From Flammeovirgaceae bacterium UBA2371 (GTDB lineage: Bacteria; Bacteroidota; Bacteroidia; Cytophagales; Cyclobacteriaceae), in the NCBI GenBank assembly GCA_002345965.1, contig DDTF01000066.1, positions 8,029-72,028 on the forward strand: a DNA stretch of 64,000 bases. The letters are read 5' to 3'. A program made the position numbers and the translations under genes. The notes beneath the pieces are model-generated. The model had not been told where the DNA came from, ran no database searches, and was given only the letters and a program-made list of their open reading frames with translations. Positions 43,290 through 51,924 of the stretch are shown here, piece after piece (position 1 is the first letter of the stretch; each line of letters begins with the position of its first letter).

Positions 43290-43872
43290 TCTCGATATAG
43301 GCGGATAATCGATTTCCCAACGCTACAGGCCCAACGCCTTTTGGTGTACCGGTAAAAATCAAGTCTCCGGTTTTTAGTGTAAAAAATTTAGATAAATAAG
43401 ATACAATATAATCAAAGTTAAAGAGCATTAAACTGGTATTGCCCTCTTGCTTCAATTTACCGTCTAGTTCTAATTTAAAGTTAATATCATTCAAATCCTT
43501 AAAGTGACCTAACGGCAGAAAAGTATCTGATATGGGGGCTGATCCGTTAAAGCCCTTTGCTATGTCCCATGGCAAACCCTTTTCTTTGGCTTTCTGCTGC
43601 AAATCCCGGGCCGTAAAATCGATTCCGATACCAATGCTATCATAGTATTTGTGTGCAAACTTTTGTTCTATAGCCTTTCCTTCTTTCGAAATCTTTAAAA
43701 CAAGTTCCACCTCGTAATGAATGTCTTTGGAGAAATCAGGATAATAGAAAGGTGCATTCTTCCTGATCAGTGCTGTATCGGGTTTTGTGAAGATAACAGG
43801 CTCGTCAGGTCGCTCGTTATTCAGTTCTGATATGTGGTCGGCATAGTTTCTGCCAATTGCGAAAATCCTCAT
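43258..43872 (-). CDS. Fumarylacetoacetate hydrolase family protein
   Basis: A 204-residue FAH-fold enzyme: MRIFAIGRNYADHISEL, PVIFTKPDTALI, DIHYEVELVLKIS (metal-binding Glu residues), GIGIDFTARDLQ and GDLIFTGTPKGVGPV. Family members act on 2-oxo acids (hydratase, decarboxylase, acylpyruvate hydrolase); the short form resembles FAHD1-type acylpyruvase or oxaloacetate decarboxylase. The ATG at 43872 is used rather than the GTG just before it. A -7 element TAGCTTTG lies 16 bases upstream. Confidence 0.88.
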   Translation of the reverse strand: MRIFAIGRNYADHISELNNERPDEPVIFTKPDTALIRKNAPFYYPDFSKDIHYEVELVLKISKEGKAIEQKFAHKYYDSIGIGIDFTARDLQQKAKEKGLPWDIAKGFNGSAPISDTFLPLGHFKDLNDINFKLELDGKLKQEGNTSLMLFNFDYIVSYLSKFFTLKTGDLIFTGTPKGVGPVALGNRLSAYIENEKLLEFEVK

Positions 43873-43888
43873 CACGTTAGGTATTTTA

Positions 43889-43896
43889 CAAAGCTA
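43889..43896 (-). promoter_or_regulatory. -7 element TAGCTTTG upstream of the FAH-family gene
   Basis: An exact TAnnTTTG match on the minus strand, 16 bases before the ATG. Together with the + strand element at 43962 it makes a divergent promoter region for the FAH operon and the M48 gene. Confidence 0.5.
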
Positions 43897-43961
43897 TAAA
43901 CAATAAATAGCGTAAAGCGGTTTTTATTGTCCTTTTTTGTCAATTTTTTGATTTGTGGCAG

Positions 43962-43969
43962 TAACTTTG
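43962..43969 (+). promoter_or_regulatory. -7 element TAACTTTG upstream of the M48 gene
   Basis: TAACTTTG fits TAnnTTTG exactly, 16 bases before the ATG at 43986. A TTG 22 bases upstream is a loose -33 match. Confidence 0.55.
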
Positions 43970-43985
43970 CTCATCCAATACCCAT

Positions 43986-44780
43986 ATGATGAGATCCATT
44001 CTAATTTCAATAGCACTCGTAGTAGTTTATGCCTGTGCTACTGTGCCAGTAACTGGCAGACGGCAGGTGAGTTTGATTTCCAGCGGAGAGATCAATCAAA
44101 TGTCTGCAGAACAATACCAGCAAGTATTAAGAGAAAGCAAGCTTTCAACCAATCAAGAGCAGGTAGCGATGGTGAAGCGTGTTGGAAGCAATATCAAAAA
44201 CGCAGTTGAACAATACATGGCCAGTAAGGGTGCATCCTCCGAGTTGGCTGGGTTCAATTGGGAATTTAATCTCATTCAGGATGATCAAACGGTGAATGCT
44301 TGGTGCATGCCCGGAGGTAAAGTAGCTTTTTATACTGCGATCATGCCTATCTGCAAAGATGAAGCGGGAGTAGCTGTGGTTATGGGACATGAGGTGGCGC
44401 ATGCTATTGCCAATCATGGTCGTGAAAGGATGAGTCAAGGATTAATCGCCCAGTTTGGATTGGGGACACTCAGTGCTGCAATGGGTCAGAACCCTACGGC
44501 TACACAAAATATCTTTATGCAAGCAGTAGGGGTGGGCACTAACGTGGGCATGTTGAAATTTTCACGCAGTCATGAGTCTGAAGCAGACCATATCGGATTG
44601 ATTTTTATGTCTATGGCCGGGTACGATCCCAATGAGGCGCCAAAATTTTGGGAAAGAATGTCGGAATTGAGCGGTGGGCAGGCCCCTCCGGAATTTTTGT
44701 CTACACACCCTTCCCATGATACACGAATTAAGGATTTGGAGGGCTGGATTCCTGAAGCAATGCAGTATTACAAAAAGTAA
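43986..44780 (+). CDS. M48-family metallopeptidase lipoprotein
   Basis: The 264-residue protein has a lipobox (VVVYAC, Cys16), the zinc site MGHEVAHAIANHG near residue 135, and the third ligand Glu in SHESEADHIG. This is the periplasmic LoiP/YggG-like branch of M48, involved in protein quality control at the envelope. NEAPKFWERM follows as in BepA-type enzymes without the TPR part. It is a single gene with a terminator at 44813. Confidence 0.92.
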   Translation: MMRSILISIALVVVYACATVPVTGRRQVSLISSGEINQMSAEQYQQVLRESKLSTNQEQVAMVKRVGSNIKNAVEQYMASKGASSELAGFNWEFNLIQDDQTVNAWCMPGGKVAFYTAIMPICKDEAGVAVVMGHEVAHAIANHGRERMSQGLIAQFGLGTLSAAMGQNPTATQNIFMQAVGVGTNVGMLKFSRSHESEADHIGLIFMSMAGYDPNEAPKFWERMSELSGGQAPPEFLSTHPSHDTRIKDLEGWIPEAMQYYKK

Positions 44781-44812
44781 TTATTCGATATTTCATTCTG
44801 GAGGTAATCACA

Positions 44813-44845
44813 AAAAAAAGACCTTTTGTAAAAAGGTCTTTTTTT
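44813..44845. terminator. Bidirectional terminator between convergent genes
   Basis: AAAAAAAGACCTTTT pairs with AAAAGGTCTTTTTTT across a short loop. It lies between the M48 gene (+) and the DUF3575-like gene (-) and can stop both. Confidence 0.85.
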
Positions 44846-44863
44846 ATGGCTTGTGGTAGGCAG

Positions 44864-45412
44864 TTAAAAGGCAAAGCCAAATGTAAGCCCCGCTCGCAGG
44901 CCAAAACCATCGAAAATCCCCACGTCAAATGAGTTGGTACCCGATTTAACATCAACTGAACCAGATAAGTATTGTGGTCCAATGAAGGTATCCAATGTAA
45001 TCTTCTCCTTAAACACCCATTGACGCCCCAATACAAGACCGCCACCAAATGTTTTGAGTGTGCCCTCATCATTGGAATTATCATTGCTGAGATTGAAATT
45101 TTGATAACGAACAAAAGGGCCGATGTAAACACCTTCTATGGCTTCTGTATCTGACAAATAAAAGCGATACTCAGGGGTAATACCTATTCCTTTAAATGAG
45201 GTATCGTCAGAAGATGCGCCAGTGTAGAAAAATCCGAGTTGCAGAGCGCCTGTTGAGCTCACTTTGTGCTCATAGGATAGATTAAGCGTCTTAAAAATAG
45301 GACTGAGAATGTTGATCTTAATAGCATTGTTCTGTGCTTGGGCGGTAAGTCCTAAGCTTATAAACAAAGTCAACAGACCAATTACTAAATAGGGTTTTGT
45401 TTTTGTTGTCAT
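44864..45412 (-). CDS. DUF3575-like outer-membrane protein
   Basis: A 182-residue protein with a signal peptide (ending LTAQAQ) and a DUF3575-type small barrel: AIKINILSPIFKTLNLSYEH at the start, YLSDTEAIEGVYIGPFVRYQ in the middle, and FGLRAGLTFGFAF at the end with terminal Phe. The ATG at 45412 is chosen; a TTG lies just before it. Such proteins are outer-membrane barrels of unknown cargo. Single gene. Confidence 0.78.
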   Translation of the reverse strand: MTTKTKPYLVIGLLTLFISLGLTAQAQNNAIKINILSPIFKTLNLSYEHKVSSTGALQLGFFYTGASSDDTSFKGIGITPEYRFYLSDTEAIEGVYIGPFVRYQNFNLSNDNSNDEGTLKTFGGGLVLGRQWVFKEKITLDTFIGPQYLSGSVDVKSGTNSFDVGIFDGFGLRAGLTFGFAF

Positions 45413-45495
45413 CAAAAATGTTGGTTAGTTTGATGCAAGTAAGGCAAATAGTGAGCCAATTAAAAGGATTAGTTTTTGTGTTAATTCAGGCTTTG

Positions 45496-46299
45496 TTATT
45501 TATTAAAGTTGCTGAGCTTGATCTCCGTCAACTTTCTTTTAGTATCCAGGGGAAAATCACCTTTCATTACCCAGTCATAGTAAGAGGGTTCATCTTTTAA
45601 TACCTGACTTACCAGTTTGTCTTTGTGTTTGCCGAAATTGATAAGAATTTCGCCTTTTTCATTTTTAATCATTCGACCTGCGAGGTCAACCATATTGGAA
45701 GCGGTCAATCGATGCAAAACTTCCATGTCATTTTTTATGATACCAATCTCATTTCCAAGGCTATCAGTCACTGGTTGGTTTTCATATTTTTCAATCTGTG
45801 CCAATAACACATCCATTGTGGCTGCTGTGTCTGCTTCGGCTGAGTGTGAGTTGACCAATTCTTTGTGGCAATAGAAACTATAGGCTGCGCTCAAATTTCT
45901 TTTTTCCATCATGTGGTAAATTTTTTGCGCGTCTATTATTTTCTTTCGATCATAATCAAAGTCTACCCCGGCTCTTAAGAACTCTTCCACAAGGATGGGT
46001 ACATCAAATTTGATCACGTTGAATCCGGATAGATCAGCACCTTCGAGAAAACGTGCGTATTCCTTAGCCACTTCTTTGAACGTAGGCTTATCAGCCACAT
46101 CTTTATCATAGATGCCATGAAATACGGAGGATTCAGCCGGAATAGGAATGGTTGGGTTAATTCTACCTGATTTTTTCAGGACTTCTCCACCGGGCATCAT
46201 TTTAATGACGGCTATTTCAATAATACGATCGTGCGCAACATTGGTACCGGTGGTTTCCAAATCGAAAAAGCAAATAGGCACTTTAAGGTTTAACTTCAT
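45496..46299 (-). CDS. DnaQ-like 3'-5' exonuclease
   Basis: The 267-residue protein has the DEDDh exonuclease motifs: FFDLETTG (ExoI, Asp and Glu), GADLSGFNVIKFDVPIL (ExoII) and NSHSAEADTAATMDVLL (ExoIII, His and Asp). The C-terminal region (about 190-267) includes ILINFGKHKDKLVSQVLKDE, a segment often found after DnaQ domains in Bacteroidota. It probably proofreads or trims DNA or RNA. It follows the Mpl-like ligase gene by 22 bases. Confidence 0.88.
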   Translation of the reverse strand: MKLNLKVPICFFDLETTGTNVAHDRIIEIAVIKMMPGGEVLKKSGRINPTIPIPAESSVFHGIYDKDVADKPTFKEVAKEYARFLEGADLSGFNVIKFDVPILVEEFLRAGVDFDYDRKKIIDAQKIYHMMEKRNLSAAYSFYCHKELVNSHSAEADTAATMDVLLAQIEKYENQPVTDSLGNEIGIIKNDMEVLHRLTASNMVDLAGRMIKNEKGEILINFGKHKDKLVSQVLKDEPSYYDWVMKGDFPLDTKRKLTEIKLSNFNK

Positions 46300-46321
46300 G
46301 GAGAAGATAGGTGGTGGTTAG

Positions 46322-47689
46322 TTATTGGATATTTTGTGCCAGTGCTTTCAAATCAAGGCCGCCAAAATTGCCTGAGCTCATCATCACCAGATTGGTGTTT
46401 TGCATGGGTATCGCTTTAAGGTGCTTCAAAAGCGAATTGGGGTCAGTGAAAACGGAAAGATGTTTGTGTTTAAAGGCGTCTTTAATCTGGGTTTCATCCA
46501 GTGGCGGCAATCCTTTTTGTTTCACCTTATCCGGATTATAATAGATAACGGCTGCATCACAAGCATTCATGGTATCCTTGTATTCAGGAATGAATTTATT
46601 ATTCAAGCTGCTGAACGTGTGTAGTTCGAGGCAACCCACCAATTGTCTTTTTGGTGAAATACTCTTAACGGCTTCCGTAGTTGCTTTAACTTTGGATGGA
46701 GCGTGGGCAAAATCTTTATAAATAGAGGTGGAATTGTTGGATACTATACTTTCCAACCTTCCATCTGCGCCTTTGAAGCTAGGCAGTGCTTCGTAAAATT
46801 GCTCATTGGATATTCCTATTTTTTTAAGCAACTCTTTGGCGGCCGATATATTTTGAAGATTATGTTTTCCAAATAATCGGATAGGAGTTCTGTCTTTTCC
46901 TGAGGCAGTAAGGTATACAACCCCATTTTCTATTACGTGGTCATGCGTTTTATATGGAATGGCTTGCACATCAGGTCGCTCCACCTTACCTATTTTTTCT
47001 ACCACCGAATCTTCACTATTGTAAATCAGCGTACCACATTTGGGTGTGGCATCAGCCAACAATTCAAATTGTTTGGTATAGGTCTCTTTATTGGGGAAGA
47101 CGTTGGCATGATCCCAGGAGATTCCAGTGATAATGGCCATGTGATGTTGATACTTCAGGAATTTGGCAGATGGGTCAATCGGTGAACTCAAGTATTCGTC
47201 ACCCTCAATTAATATAATGGGCGCATCGGAGAGTTTTACCGTATTCTCAATTCCATCTTGCTGTGCTCCAATCACATAGTCAAATTTTCTATTGTAAAAG
47301 GAGAGCACATGGATCAATAACGCAGTAATGGTAGTTTTGCCATGGCTGCCACAAACGACTATGCGCTGTTTGTCTATCGACTGGTTATAAATAAAATCCG
47401 GGAAAGAAAGTATGGGCAGTCCCAGTTCCTGTGCTTTTAACAGTTCAGGATTGTCTGGCCTGGCATGCATACCAAGGACTACCGTGGTGATGGTATTGTC
47501 AATTTTTTCAGGAAACCATCCCATGGCCTCAGGCAACAGGTTATGTTTGGCAAGTTTTGATTTGGAAGGATCCTGAATTTCATCGTCCGACCCTGACACA
47601 TGATGACCTTGCCTGCTTAAAGCGATGGCCAGGTTGTGCATCACACTTCCTCCAATGGCAATGAAATGAAATTTTTTCTGTTGAGACAT
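46322..47689 (-). CDS. Mpl-like UDP-N-acetylmuramate:tripeptide ligase
   Basis: A 455-residue Mur ligase family member: N-terminal FIAIGGSVMHNLAIAL, ATP loop VVCGSHGKTTITALL, ILIEGDEYLSSPID, SWDHANVFPN and KDFAHAPSKVKATTEA. The order and the N-terminal domain fit Mpl, which joins recycled L-Ala-gamma-D-Glu-meso-DAP to UDP-MurNAc. The ATG at 47689 is preferred over a GTG one codon earlier. It recycles cell-wall peptides and is co-transcribed with the exonuclease gene. Confidence 0.88.
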   Translation of the reverse strand: MSQQKKFHFIAIGGSVMHNLAIALSRQGHHVSGSDDEIQDPSKSKLAKHNLLPEAMGWFPEKIDNTITTVVLGMHARPDNPELLKAQELGLPILSFPDFIYNQSIDKQRIVVCGSHGKTTITALLIHVLSFYNRKFDYVIGAQQDGIENTVKLSDAPIILIEGDEYLSSPIDPSAKFLKYQHHMAIITGISWDHANVFPNKETYTKQFELLADATPKCGTLIYNSEDSVVEKIGKVERPDVQAIPYKTHDHVIENGVVYLTASGKDRTPIRLFGKHNLQNISAAKELLKKIGISNEQFYEALPSFKGADGRLESIVSNNSTSIYKDFAHAPSKVKATTEAVKSISPKRQLVGCLELHTFSSLNNKFIPEYKDTMNACDAAVIYYNPDKVKQKGLPPLDETQIKDAFKHKHLSVFTDPNSLLKHLKAIPMQNTNLVMMSSGNFGGLDLKALAQNIQ

Positions 47690-47850
47690 CACCCTAAATT
47701 AAGGTTAAAGGCTAAGTTAAAAAAACTGGATGAAAAACAATGAGTATCAGGGAGCTGGTGCCAAATAATACGCCCTTTCATTGAGTGAAAATTCATTGCA
47801 GTAAAAATATTGTAGATTCAAAGAAGGAGAAAAAATTCTATGTGAGCAAT

Positions 47851-47904
47851 TTATTCACAAATTCCAGTGTTATTGTTTGTGGAATGTGTAAAACTTGTGA
47901 ATCA
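47851..47904. promoter_or_regulatory. Nested inverted repeats with DnaA-box-like sites upstream of dnaB
   Basis: In the 288-base gap between the Mpl-like gene and dnaB, ATTCACAA (47853-47860) and TTGTGAAT (47895-47902) form outer arms, and ATTCCA (47861-47866) and TGGAAT (47880-47885) form inner arms. TTATTCACA (47851-47859) is an exact match to the DnaA box TTATNCACA; TGTGAATCA (47896-47904) is one base off the reverse form. DnaA binding is an inference. Confidence 0.4.
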
Positions 47905-47932
47905 TATTAAGTCAAACCTATTAATGATTTTC

Positions 47933-47940
47933 TAGGTTTG
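47933..47940 (+). promoter_or_regulatory. -7 element TAGGTTTG upstream of dnaB
   Basis: TAGGTTTG fits TAnnTTTG exactly, 37 bases before the dnaB ATG. No -33 TTG lies at the right spacing. Confidence 0.5.
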
Positions 47941-47977
47941 TTACCCTTAACAAGAAAACACATACAACAACCACAGT

Positions 47978-49507
47978 ATGGAGCAAAGATCAACGTCATT
48001 GAGGCCAAGTTCTGCTTACAGCGGAGCGGGAAGTAAGTCAGGTAAGGCACTGGTGCGAGATATCACCGAGAGCCTTGGCAAACTTCCGCCTCAAGCGCTT
48101 GATCTGGAGGAGGCAGTACTGGGCGCATTGATGCTTGAGAAGAATGCATTAACTGCTGTTGTGGAGTTTCTGCGGCCTGAACATTTTTATTCGGATGCAC
48201 ATAGTCTTATATATAGTGCCATTATAGATCTATTCAAGGCTTCCGATCCTGTGGACATGCGAACGGTGGTGGCTCAATTGAGGAAGAACGGAAAACTCGA
48301 ACTGGTAGGCGGTGCCTATGCCATAGCGGAACTGACCTCTAAGGTAAGTTCAGCGGCCAATATTGAATATCACTCCAGAATCATCATTGAGATGTCTATA
48401 AAACGCAATCTCATCCAGATTGCCTCTCAGGTTCACCATGATGCCTATGAAGACACCAACGATGTATTTGAGCTGCTGGATAAAACAGAACAATCGATTT
48501 ATCAGATAGCTGACTCGAACCTAAGAAAGAATTACGACAGCATGAAGTCGTTGATGTTTCAGGCAACCAAGGAAATTCAGGAAAAAAGAAATCACAAAGA
48601 TGGTCTTACTGGAGTACCCAGTGGTTTTTCTCGCCTCGACCGCATTACCTCAGGTTGGCAGCGTTCAGATTTGATCATCATAGCGGCCAGGCCTGGTATG
48701 GGTAAGACAGCTTTCGTGGTATCTGCCTTGCGCAATGCGTCAGTTGATTTCAATTTCCCAGTGGCCATATTTAGTTTGGAGATGGCTTCTATTCAGCTGG
48801 TCAACAGGTTGATTTCTGCAGAAGCGGAGTTGGAATCAGAGAAAATCAGAAAGGGGAATATTCAGGAATTTGAGTGGCAGCAGTTGGTTCACAAGACCAA
48901 TCGGCTTTCCACAGCACCTATATTTATTGATGATACTCCGGCCTTGTCCATTCTTGAGTTGAGAGCCAAGTGCAGGCGCCTCAAAGCAGAACACAATATC
49001 CAGTTGATCGTGGTCGATTACCTGCAATTGATGAAAGGAGAGATTGGTGGAAACCGTGAACAGGAAATTGCCTCCATATCACGCGCACTCAAGGGTGTGG
49101 CCAAAGAGTTGAACGTACCTGTTATTGCTTTGTCACAGTTAAGTCGTGGTGTAGAAACAAGAGGGGGGGACAAAAGGCCTCAATTGTCAGACCTTCGTGA
49201 ATCGGGTTCCATAGAGCAGGATGCTGACATTGTTATGTTCCTTTACCGTCCAGAGTATTATAAAATTACTGTAGATGAAGATGGTATGCCAACACAGGGC
49301 ATGGCCGAGGTGATTATTGCCAAAAACAGAAATGGATCATTGGACAATGTAAAACTTAAGTTCATCGGCAAGTACACCAAGTTTGCTGATTTTGATGGTC
49401 CAGCCAATGAAAATCCATTCTCGGGCATGATCACCAAGGAGAGTCGTTTGAACACCTTCGACACACGGGAAGAGCCACCGCTTCCTGATGATGAAACGCC
49501 ATTCTAA
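47978..49507 (+). CDS. dnaB: Replicative DNA helicase DnaB
   Basis: The 509-residue helicase has the N-terminal primase-interaction domain (residues about 38-150; PPQALDLEEAVLGALMLEKN) and the RecA-like motor: Walker A IIAARPGMGKTAFV, GSIEQDADIVMFLYRP, and Walker B LIVVDYLQLM with the DnaB signature RALKGVAKELNVPVIALSQL. No intein interrupts it. It unwinds DNA at the fork as a hexamer. It lies divergent to the Mpl-like gene. Confidence 0.97.
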   Translation: MEQRSTSLRPSSAYSGAGSKSGKALVRDITESLGKLPPQALDLEEAVLGALMLEKNALTAVVEFLRPEHFYSDAHSLIYSAIIDLFKASDPVDMRTVVAQLRKNGKLELVGGAYAIAELTSKVSSAANIEYHSRIIIEMSIKRNLIQIASQVHHDAYEDTNDVFELLDKTEQSIYQIADSNLRKNYDSMKSLMFQATKEIQEKRNHKDGLTGVPSGFSRLDRITSGWQRSDLIIIAARPGMGKTAFVVSALRNASVDFNFPVAIFSLEMASIQLVNRLISAEAELESEKIRKGNIQEFEWQQLVHKTNRLSTAPIFIDDTPALSILELRAKCRRLKAEHNIQLIVVDYLQLMKGEIGGNREQEIASISRALKGVAKELNVPVIALSQLSRGVETRGGDKRPQLSDLRESGSIEQDADIVMFLYRPEYYKITVDEDGMPTQGMAEVIIAKNRNGSLDNVKLKFIGKYTKFADFDGPANENPFSGMITKESRLNTFDTREEPPLPDDETPF

Positions 49508-49701
49508 AATCCCTAAGATTCAGGGCTGAGCATGAGGGGCTGGATAAGTGAGATCATTTTTTTTAGAAGCCATTGTATCTTACTGAATTATTTAGTCTTA
49601 CTTTTTTGGTAGCAACACTTTCGTTGTCGCAGACCTGAAGTACCAGGAGGATAAATCCGATTTGTTTTTAAATTTAGTTTAAGCTTTGTATATTAATACT
49701 T

Positions 49702-50694
49702 ATGAAAGCGCTTGTGCTCACCGGACCCGGAGAAATAGAATTAAAAGATTTACCTATCCCGGAACTGACTGCTGGAAAAGCTTTGGTAAAGATGAAGGCG
49801 GTTGGACTCAATCGAAGGGATGATTGGATTCGAGAAGGGAAATACCCCCGTATTAAATATGGAGTAACGCTTGGCTCTGATGGCGCAGGAGTTGTAGAAG
49901 CTGTTTATGATGAAGTGAACCAGCCATGGGTAGGACAGGAGGTAGTGATCAACCCCAATATCGATTGGGGCCCTGATGCAGAGGTACAATCTCACAACTA
50001 TACCATATTGGGCATGCCTGTGGATGGCACTTTTGCTGAATACCTTTTGGTAAACGTAGATCGACTTCAGCATAAACCTTTTCATTTGGATTTTCTTCAG
50101 GCGGCTACCTTGCCATTGGGTGGGCTTACTGCCTACAGGGCGCTTTTTCGAAGAGGTGGATTAAGGGCTGGAAATAATGTATTGATTTCAGGATTTGGCG
50201 GAGGAGTGGCACAGTTTGCATTTCTATTCGCGCAAGCAATAGATGCCAATGTATACATCACATCAGGTAGTGATGAAAAAATAGAGAAGGCATTGAAAAT
50301 GGGAGCCAAAGGAGCTTTCAATTACAAAAAGCAAAGCAATTACGAGGACCTGTGGAAAACAAAAGGCGGGTTTGATTTGATCATCGATAGTGCCGGGGGC
50401 GACCAACTCAATCAGTACATTAAAATATTGAGGCCCAATGGCAGGATTGTGTTTTATGGTGCTACAAATGGACTGCCCAATAAAATAGACCTTTACCGGA
50501 TGTTTTGGAATCAGCTCACCTTGCAAGGATCTACGATGGGTAACGATACCGAATTCAATGAGATGTTAAATTTTGTAAGTGAGCATAAGGTCAGGCCTGT
50601 TGTTGATTCCATTCGTCCATTCTCAAAAATTGCAGCATCCTTTTCAGATATTACAAAACCCAATAAAGTTGGCAAGATTGTTTTTCAGGTATAA
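49702..50694 (+). CDS. Zinc-independent MDR alcohol dehydrogenase/quinone oxidoreductase
   Basis: A 330-residue medium-chain dehydrogenase. GroES part: VKMKAVGLNRRDDWIREGKY and TLGSDGAGVVEAV; Rossmann part: NVLISGFGGGVAQFAFLFAQ. The whole protein lacks cysteine, so no structural zinc can bind, and the active-site ligands are missing, placing it with NADPH-dependent quinone or enone reductases. It is a single gene; the substrate is unknown. Confidence 0.85.
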   Translation: MKALVLTGPGEIELKDLPIPELTAGKALVKMKAVGLNRRDDWIREGKYPRIKYGVTLGSDGAGVVEAVYDEVNQPWVGQEVVINPNIDWGPDAEVQSHNYTILGMPVDGTFAEYLLVNVDRLQHKPFHLDFLQAATLPLGGLTAYRALFRRGGLRAGNNVLISGFGGGVAQFAFLFAQAIDANVYITSGSDEKIEKALKMGAKGAFNYKKQSNYEDLWKTKGGFDLIIDSAGGDQLNQYIKILRPNGRIVFYGATNGLPNKIDLYRMFWNQLTLQGSTMGNDTEFNEMLNFVSEHKVRPVVDSIRPFSKIAASFSDITKPNKVGKIVFQV

Positions 50695-50696
50695 AA

Positions 50697-50718
50697 AAAG
50701 CCACGATCACGTGGCTTT
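50697..50718. terminator. Stem-loop terminator between convergent genes
   Basis: AAAGCCACG (50697-50705) pairs with CGTGGCTTT (50710-50718). Read on the minus strand it is followed by a run of T, so it mainly ends the CsbD-like gene and possibly the MDR gene as well. Confidence 0.75.
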
Positions 50719-50743
50719 GCAAGTCTCCTTATGGGCTAATTGA

Positions 50744-50971
50744 TTACATGATTTTGGCAGTAGAGCGTACCCAGTCTCTAATTTGTGATTTAGTTTTGCC
50801 TGATTTGATTTGAAGTCTTCCTATTAATTCATTTTCGCCTCTTGACATAAATTGCAAGTCGCTGTTGGTTACATTAGGAAACTCCTTTTTAATTTTTCCA
50901 CTTAGATTGTTCCAATTGGCACCAAGTTTTAAATCTAATTGCTTTTTGTTTTTCTTTTCTTCACTGTTCAT
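50744..50971 (-). CDS. CsbD-like stress protein
   Basis: The 75-residue helical protein shows the CsbD pattern: GANWNNLSGKIKKEF, DLQFMSRGENELIGRLQIKS and GKTKSQIRDWV. CsbD proteins build up under general stress in many bacteria; their molecular role is unknown. It follows the YtxH-like gene by 52 bases on the same strand, which also belongs to a stress family. Confidence 0.8.
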   Translation of the reverse strand: MNSEEKKNKKQLDLKLGANWNNLSGKIKKEFPNVTNSDLQFMSRGENELIGRLQIKSGKTKSQIRDWVRSTAKIM

Positions 50972-51023
50972 CTCATCATAAATTTTAAATTAGAAATAAA
51001 TTTAGGGTTGATACCAGCTTATA

Positions 51024-51290
51024 TTACTGAACGCTGATCGACTCTGAGAGGTGGTCTAAAGATGACTTTCCTCTTTTGGTGTAATTATCCAATTTTTCGT
51101 TGTAAGTTTTTTTAGCTGAGTAGAGCGATTCATTGGCTTTTTCTATTAGTTCGTTAGCCAGTCGCTTAGACTCTTCCTTGATTTTTTTGCGTGTTTTTTC
51201 TCCGCTTCTGGGTGCTAAGATTAAACCTGTTGCAGCTCCTACCGCTGCGCCTAATAAAAATCCGCTAAGTACTTTTGCCTTGGTATTCAT
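51024..51290 (-). CDS. YtxH-family protein
   Basis: An 88-residue protein with a short glycine-rich membrane segment (FLLGAAVGAATGLILAPRSG) and then a Lys/Glu-rich helix (GEKTRKKIKEESKRLANELI). This is the YtxH family, single-pass membrane proteins linked to general stress in Bacillus. It pairs with the CsbD-like gene downstream. The 217-base gap upstream holds one 39-codon frame on the other strand (51342-51461) of doubtful value. Confidence 0.85.
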   Translation of the reverse strand: MNTKAKVLSGFLLGAAVGAATGLILAPRSGEKTRKKIKEESKRLANELIEKANESLYSAKKTYNEKLDNYTKRGKSSLDHLSESISVQ

Positions 51291-51507
51291 TGTATAATAA
51301 AATTTAAATTAAATATTCCTGATATTTTCAGGACGATCTCGATGAGTGACAGAGATTTGAAACAATATTCTGATCGAGAATACGATCATATATTTTCTGC
51401 ACTCTATAATTACAACGCCATAATGCGAGGAATAGTTTCAAAACGTACGATAAAAATTTAATTACTGGTAGAATTTCCCGCTTACCACGTTGGGCTATGG
51501 AATCATT

Positions 51508-51819
51508 TCAGTCCAAATCCTGAAACAATTCTTTTAGTTCCGCTGCTGCCTTATGTTCATTTTGTTGCCTTGCTATCTTGATGCCCTGTTCTAAAATTAT
51601 TTTAGCCTCCTCCAATCTGTTTTGTTCAAGCAACAAGATGCCAGCTTGATAATAGGAAGGTACATAGTCGGGTTGCTCTTTCACCAAGTCGAGGAGCAAA
51701 GAGATTGCACGATTGGGCTCTCCCTGGCATAGTTCGAGTGCAAGGGCATAGCGACTAAAGGGGTCTGCAGGATCCTCTGCAATATATTTTTCTAATAATT
51801 TTATCCGTTCAAAGTTCAT
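51508..51819 (-). CDS. Small tetratricopeptide-repeat protein
   Basis: A 103-residue cytoplasmic protein with two to three TPR units: FSRYALALELCQGEPNRAIS, VPSYYQAGILLLEQNRLEEA and AKIILEQGIKIARQQNEHKA. It has no signal peptide. Such short TPR proteins serve as adaptors; no partner is evident. It is divergent from etfB. Confidence 0.75.
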   Translation of the reverse strand: MNFERIKLLEKYIAEDPADPFSRYALALELCQGEPNRAISLLLDLVKEQPDYVPSYYQAGILLLEQNRLEEAKIILEQGIKIARQQNEHKAAAELKELFQDLD

Positions 51820-51924
51820 TTAGTTTTTAGGGGCGGATTCCGATTTTAGCATTTTATGCGTTATCTTGAGCGCAATTTAACAGGATTTGTTTAACGTTTT
51901 GATAATCATTTTGTTGGTAATAGT

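Noticed and set aside
47978..49507. Intein in DnaB
   Set aside because: DnaB often hosts inteins, but the Walker A and downstream motifs are continuous and the length (509) is normal.
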